Shown piece by piece: positions 8,580-12,175 of a stretch of 12,175 nucleotides of DNA; positions within the stretch are counted from its first letter, which is position 1, and each line of letters starts with the position of its first letter. Made by a program: the position numbers and the translations under genes. Under the pieces are notes generated by a model. The model was not told where the DNA came from. It made no database searches and saw only the letters and a list, made by a program, of their open reading frames with translations. This stretch comes from Pyropia haitanensis (taxonomy: Eukaryota > Rhodophyta > Bangiophyceae > Bangiales > Bangiaceae). The stretch is from positions 1 to 12,175 of the forward strand of contig SDUX01000151.1 in assembly GCA_008729055.1 (NCBI GenBank), in the 5' to 3' direction.

Positions 8580-9217
8580 CGGCCGTCGCGCGGGCGGCTG
8601 TCTGGCTGGCCTCCCGGCTGCGCGCCCCTTCGGCCGCCGGCGCGCGTGCTGCCTTGCTGTCCCCGCCCCGTGGGCCCCGTGGGCCCCGTGGCCCCCGTGG
8701 TGCGCCGCGGCCTCCCCCCTGCCCGCCCGTGGGGGTCGCCCCTCGGCCCTGGCGCGGGCGGCTCTCTGGCTGGCCTGCCGGCTGCGCGCCCTTCGGCCGC
8801 CGGCTGGTGTGCCGCCTCGCTGTCGCCCCCCCCGTGGGCCCCGTGGGCCCCGTGGGCCCCCGTGGGTCGGCCGTGGGTCCGCCGTGGGCCCCGTGGGCCC
8901 CCGGGGGCCCCTTGGCCCCCTGGGCCCTTGGGGGCCCGCCGTTTCCCCCTGCCCCGCCCTTGCGCGCCCGTCGCCCGCCCGTGGTCCCCCGTGGCCCCCC
9001 GTGCGCCCGCCCCCCCCCTGTCCCTGCGCGTTCCGCCCGTCCCCCTGGCGTGGCCGGTGTGCGGGCGGCCCTTTTGTCGCCGCCCCCCTGGCTGTCGGGC
9101 CCCCCCGTGGCCCCCCTTCCCCCCTTGCCCCGTGGCCCCCGGCGCTCCCCCTCGTTGCCTCCCCCGGCCGCGCCCGGGTCGGCCCCCCCCCCCTGCCCGC
9201 CGGTGCGGGTGGCCCCT
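8580..9217 (+). repeat. Satellite unit 14 (638 bp), twin of unit 15
   Basis: Complete unit sharing three otherwise unseen variants with unit 15: CCCTGGCGCGGG (G at 8751), GGCTGGTGTGCC (G at 8806) and TTGCGCGCCCG before the core. The end of its core is shortened: CGCCGCCCCCCTGG lacks the usual GTC. Confidence 0.94.
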
Positions 9218-9862
9218 CGGCCGTCGCGCGGCGGCTGTCTGGCTGGCCTCCCGGCTGCGCCCCTTCGGCCGCCGGCGCGCGTGCTGCCTTGCTGTCCCCG
9301 CCCCGTGGGCCCCGTGGGCCCCGTGGGCCCCCGTGGGTGCGCCGCGGTCCCCCCCCTGCCCGCCGTGGGGTCGCCCCTCGGCCCTGGCGCGGGCGGCTCT
9401 CTGGCTGGCCTGCCGTCTGCGCGCCCCTTCGGCCGCCGGCTGGTGTGCCGCCTCGCTGTCGCCGCCCCCGTGGGCCCCGTGGGCCCCCGTGGGCCCCCGT
9501 GGGTCGGCCGTGGGCCCGCCGTGGGCCCCGTGGGCCCGGGGGCCCCCTTGGGGCCCCCTTGGGCCCTTGGGGGCCCGCCGTTTCCCCCCTGCCCCGCCCT
9601 TGCGCGCCCGTCGCCCGCCCGTGGTCCCCGTGGCCCCCGTGCGCCCCGCCCCCCTGTCCCCTGCGCGTTCCGCCCGTCCCCCTGGCGTGGCCGGTGTGCG
9701 GGCGGCCCTTTTGTCGCCGCCCGTCCCCTGGCTGTCGGGCCCCCCCCGTGGCCCCCTTCCCCCCCTTGCCCCGTGGCCCCCGGCGCTCCCCCCTCGTTGC
9801 CTCCCGGCCGCGCCCCGCCCCGGGTCGGCCCCCCCCCCTGCCCGCCGGTGCGGGTGGCCCCT
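9218..9862 (+). repeat. Satellite unit 15 (645 bp), twin of unit 14
   Basis: Complete unit sharing three private variants with unit 14 (G at 9386, G at 9442, TTGCGCGCCCG ending at 9610). Its palindrome region is rearranged to GGGCCCGGGGGCCCCC followed by TTGGGGCCCCC. Confidence 0.94.
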
Positions 9863-10519
9863 CGGCCGTCGCGCGGGCGGCTGTCTGGCTGGCCTCCCGG
9901 CTGCGCGCCCCTTCGGCCGCCGGCGCGCGTGCTGCCTTGCTGTCCCGCGCCCGTGGGCCCCGTGGGCCCCGTGGCCCCCCGTGGGTGCGCCGCGGCCCCC
10001 CCCCCTGCCCGCCCGTGGGGGTCGCCCCTCGCCTCGCGCGGGCGGCTCTCTGGCTGGCCTGCCGGCTGCGCGCCCCTTCGGCCGCCGGCTCGTGTGCCGC
10101 CTCGCTGTCGCCGCCCCGTGGGCCCCCGTGGGCCCCGTGGGCCCCCGTGGGTCGGCCGTGGGTCCGCCGTGGGCCCCCGTGGGCCCCCCGGGGGCCCCTT
10201 CGGCCCCCTGGGCCCTTGGGGGCCCGCCGTTTCCCTCCCCTGCCCGCCCCTTGCGGCCCGTCGCCCGCCCGTGGTCCCCCGTGGCCCCCCCGTGCGCCCC
10301 GCCCCCCCCTGTCCCCTGCGCGTTCCGCCGTCCCCCTGGCGTGGCCGGTGTGCGGGCGGCCCTTTTGTCGCCGCCCGTCCCCCTGGCTGTCGGGCCCCCC
10401 CGTGGCCCCCCCTTCCCCCCTTGCCCCGTGGCCCCCGGCGCTCCCCCCCCTCGTTGCCTCCCCCGGCCGCGCCCCCCCCGGGTCGGCCCCCCCCCCTGCC
10501 CGCCGGTGCGGGTGGCCCT
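9863..10519 (+). repeat. Satellite unit 16 (657 bp)
   Basis: Complete unit with the right-block GCCGTTTCC marker, but with TTCGG restored after the palindrome and a T retained in the following C-run. The core reads GTTCCGCCGTCC with one C lost. Confidence 0.95.
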
Positions 10520-11176
10520 CGGCCGTCGCGCGGGCGGCTGTCTGGCTGGCCTCCCGGCTGCGCGCCCCTTCGGCCGCCGGCGCGCGTGCTGCCTTGCTGT
10601 CCCCGCGCCCGTGGGCCCCCGTGGGCCCCGTGGGCCCCCGTGGGTGCGCCGCGGCCTCCCCCCCTGCCCGCCCGTGGGGGTCCCCCTCGCCCTCGCGCGG
10701 GCGGCTCTCTGGCTGGCCTCCCGGCTGCGCGCCCTTCGGCCGCCGCCTCGTGTGCCGCTCGCTGTCGCCGCCCCGTGGGCCCCGTGGGCCCCGTGGGCCC
10801 CCGTGGGTCGGCCGTGGGTCCGCCGTGGGCCCCCGTGGGCCCCCGGGGGCCCCTTCGGCCCCCCCTGGGCCCTTGGGGCCCGCCGTTTCCCCCCTGCCCC
10901 GCCCCTTGCGGCGCCCGTCGCCCGCCCGTGTCCCCCGTGGCCCCCCCGTGCGCCCGCCCCCCCCCTGTCCCCTGCGCGTTCCGCCCGTCCCCCTGGCGTG
11001 GCCGGTGTGCGGGCGGCCCTTTTGTCGCCGCCCGTCCCCCTGGCTGTCGGGCCCCCCCGTGGCCCCCCCTTCCCCCCCTTGCCCCGTGGCCCCGGCGCTC
11101 CCCCCCCCTCGTTGCCTCCCCGGCCGCGCCCCGCCCCGGGTCGGCCCCCCCCCTGCCCGCCGGTGCGGGTGGCCCT
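10520..11176 (+). repeat. Satellite unit 17 (657 bp)
   Basis: Complete unit with the GCCGTTTCC marker. Module B reads GCCGCCTCGTG where most copies have GCCGGCTCGTG, and the next motif is contracted to CCGCTCGCTG. Confidence 0.95.
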
Positions 11177-11840
11177 CGGCCGTCGCGCGGGCGGCTGTCT
11201 GGCTGGCCTCCCGGCTGCGCGCCCCTTCGGCCGCCGGCGCGCGTGCTGCCTTGCTGTCCCCGCGCCCGTGGGCCCCGTGGGCCCCGTGGGCCCCCGTGGG
11301 TGCGCCGCGGCCTCCCCCCCCTGCCCGCCCGTGGGGGTCGCCCCTCGGCCCTCGCGCGGGCGGCTCTCTGGCTGGCCTGCGGCTGCGCGCCCCTTCGGCC
11401 GCCGGCTGTGTGCCGCCTCGCTGTCGCCGCCCCCGTGGGCCCCCGTGGGCCCCGTGGGCCCCGTGGGTCGGCCGTGGGTCCGCCGTGGGCCCCCGTGGGC
11501 CCCCGGGGGCCCCTTGGGCCCCCTGGGCCCTTGGGGGCCCGCCGTTTCCCTCCCTGCCCCGCCCCTTGCGGTGCCCGTCGCCCGCCCGTGGTCCCCCCGT
11601 GGCCCCCCGTGCGCCCCGCCCCCCCCTGTCCCCTGCGCGTTCCGCCCGTCCCCCTGGCGTGGCCGGTGTGCGGGCGGCCCTTTTGTCGCCGCCCGTCCCC
11701 CCTGGCTGTCGGGCCCCCCCGTGGCCCCCCCTTCCCCCCCTTGCCCCGTGGCCCCGGCGCTCCCCCCCCTCGTTGCCTCCCCCGGCCGCGCCCCCGCCCG
11801 GGTCGGCCCCCCCCCCTGCCCGCCGGTGCGGGTGGCCCCT
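11177..11840 (+). repeat. Satellite unit 18 (664 bp)
   Basis: Complete unit back near the left-hand length. It has GCCGTTTCC (G at 11544), the CCCTCCCTG form of the left block, and a private GGCTGTGTGCC in module B. Confidence 0.95.
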
Positions 11841-12175
11841 CGGCCGTCGCGCGGGCGGCTGTCTGGCTGGCCTCCCGGCTGCGCGCCCCTTCGGCCGCCG
11901 GCGCGCGTGCCGCCTTGCTGTCCCCGCCCCGTGGGCCCCGTGGGCCCCGTGGGCCCCCGTGGGTGCGCCGCGGCCCCCCCCCTGCCCGCCGTGGGGGTCG
12001 CCCCTCGGCCCTCGCGCGGGCGGCTCTCTGGCTGGCCCTGCCGGCTGCGCGCCCCTTCGGCCGCCGGCTCGTGTGCCGCCTCGCTGTCGCCGCCCCCGTG
12101 GGCCCCCGTGGGCCCCCGTGGGCCCCGTGGTCGGCCGTGGGCCGCCGTGGGCCCCGTGGGCCCCCCGGGGGCCCC
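11841..12175 (+). repeat. Satellite unit 19, cut by the window edge (335 bp seen)
   Basis: Partial unit holding modules A and B and ending inside the GC palindrome. It has a private C at 11911 (GTGCCGCCTTG for GTGCTGCCTTG). The array continues to the right. Confidence 0.95.

Larger units (their letters stand above)
1..12175 (+). repeat. GC-rich tandem satellite array, ~657-bp unit, 18 full copies plus partial ends
   Basis: The anchor CGGCCGTCGCG recurs at 6, 671, 1342, 2012, 2684, 3354, 4023, 4683, 5346, 6004, 6656, 7298, 7946, 8580, 9218, 9863, 10520, 11177 and 11841. A second anchor, CTGCGCGTTCCG, recurs with the same period (GTTCCG at 471, 1137, 1808 and so on to 11639). All copies are head-to-tail in one orientation with no unique sequence between them. 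Differences between copies are mostly one-base changes in C or G runs, plus a few shared substitutions. The + strand has essentially no A, and G+C is about 85% by hand estimate. Neither array end lies in the window. Satellites of this scale are typical of eukaryotic heterochromatin, subtelomeres or rDNA spacers. Which of these applies, and the species, cannot be read from the sequence. Confidence 0.98.

Noticed and set aside
1..12175. Very long open reading frames in all six frames with GTG or CTG starts
   Set aside because: They exist only because the + strand has no A and the minus strand almost no T, so no stop can occur. Units are not of constant length modulo 3, so no frame is kept between copies, and the predicted residues are limited to a few types.
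1..12175. CRISPR-like array (regular repeats)
   Set aside because: The whole 657-bp unit repeats, with no unique spacers between short identical repeats and no cas genes.
1..12175. Telomeric, centromeric alpha-type or switch-region repeat
   Set aside because: TTAGGG/CCCTAA and A/T-rich satellite motifs cannot occur without A, and no GAGCT-type switch repeats are present.
1..12175. Bacterial high-GC genome (for example actinobacterial) with repeats
   Set aside because: No gene, ribosome-binding site or codon pattern in 12 kb, and an uninterrupted satellite of this length is not a bacterial feature.
1..12175. Transposon or insertion-sequence copies
   Set aside because: No terminal inverted repeats, target duplications, LTRs or transposase-like coding sequence; the inverted repeats seen are short and internal to each unit.

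Overview
The whole 12,175-base window is the inside of one tandem satellite array. There are no genes. By hand I phase it into 18 complete units and one partial unit of a repeat about 657 bp long (634-672 bp), all on the same strand, with no spacer or interruption. The first 5 bases are the tail of a preceding unit, and the window ends 335 bp into unit 19, so the array continues past both edges.

Composition is extreme. I estimate G+C at about 85% from sample lines. The + strand is roughly half C, a third G and a sixth T, and it has almost no A: I found two A's in 12 kb, at 8090 and 8093. All six reading frames are therefore open from end to end, and neither strand has an ATG, a stop, a canonical intron or an AATAAA signal. 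Any long ORF called here is an artefact of composition.

Layout of one unit (unit 2, 671-1341, as reference, with its left flank): a 168-bp module A (from 647) and a diverged copy, module B (from 815). Each ends in a short 8-9 bp minisatellite of GTGGGCCCC(C), with four GTGGG boxes in A and seven in B. Next come a cluster of GC palindromes and hairpins (about 993-1038), a variable pyrimidine-rich stretch, a nearly invariant 70-bp core containing the unit's only T4 run (1124-1193), and a very C-rich tract (1211-1318) leading into the next module A. The repeat is thus nested on three levels: 9-mer, 168-bp module and 657-bp unit.

Diagnostic variants show local homogenisation. Units 3-9 share a G marker, units 7-9 share a T marker, most units from 12 onward share another G marker, and units 14-15 share three private variants. 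Unit length falls from about 670 bp on the left to 634 bp in unit 13 and recovers to 664 bp in unit 18, mostly by loss of single bases from C and G runs. This may be real decay or long-read consensus error.

Origin: a multi-kilobase satellite with this unit size and composition points to a eukaryote. GC-rich heterochromatin of small vertebrate chromosomes (bird or reptile microchromosomes) or a ribosomal-DNA spacer would fit the C/G/T-rich, A-poor strand bias. I cannot identify the species or name the satellite family from the sequence alone.
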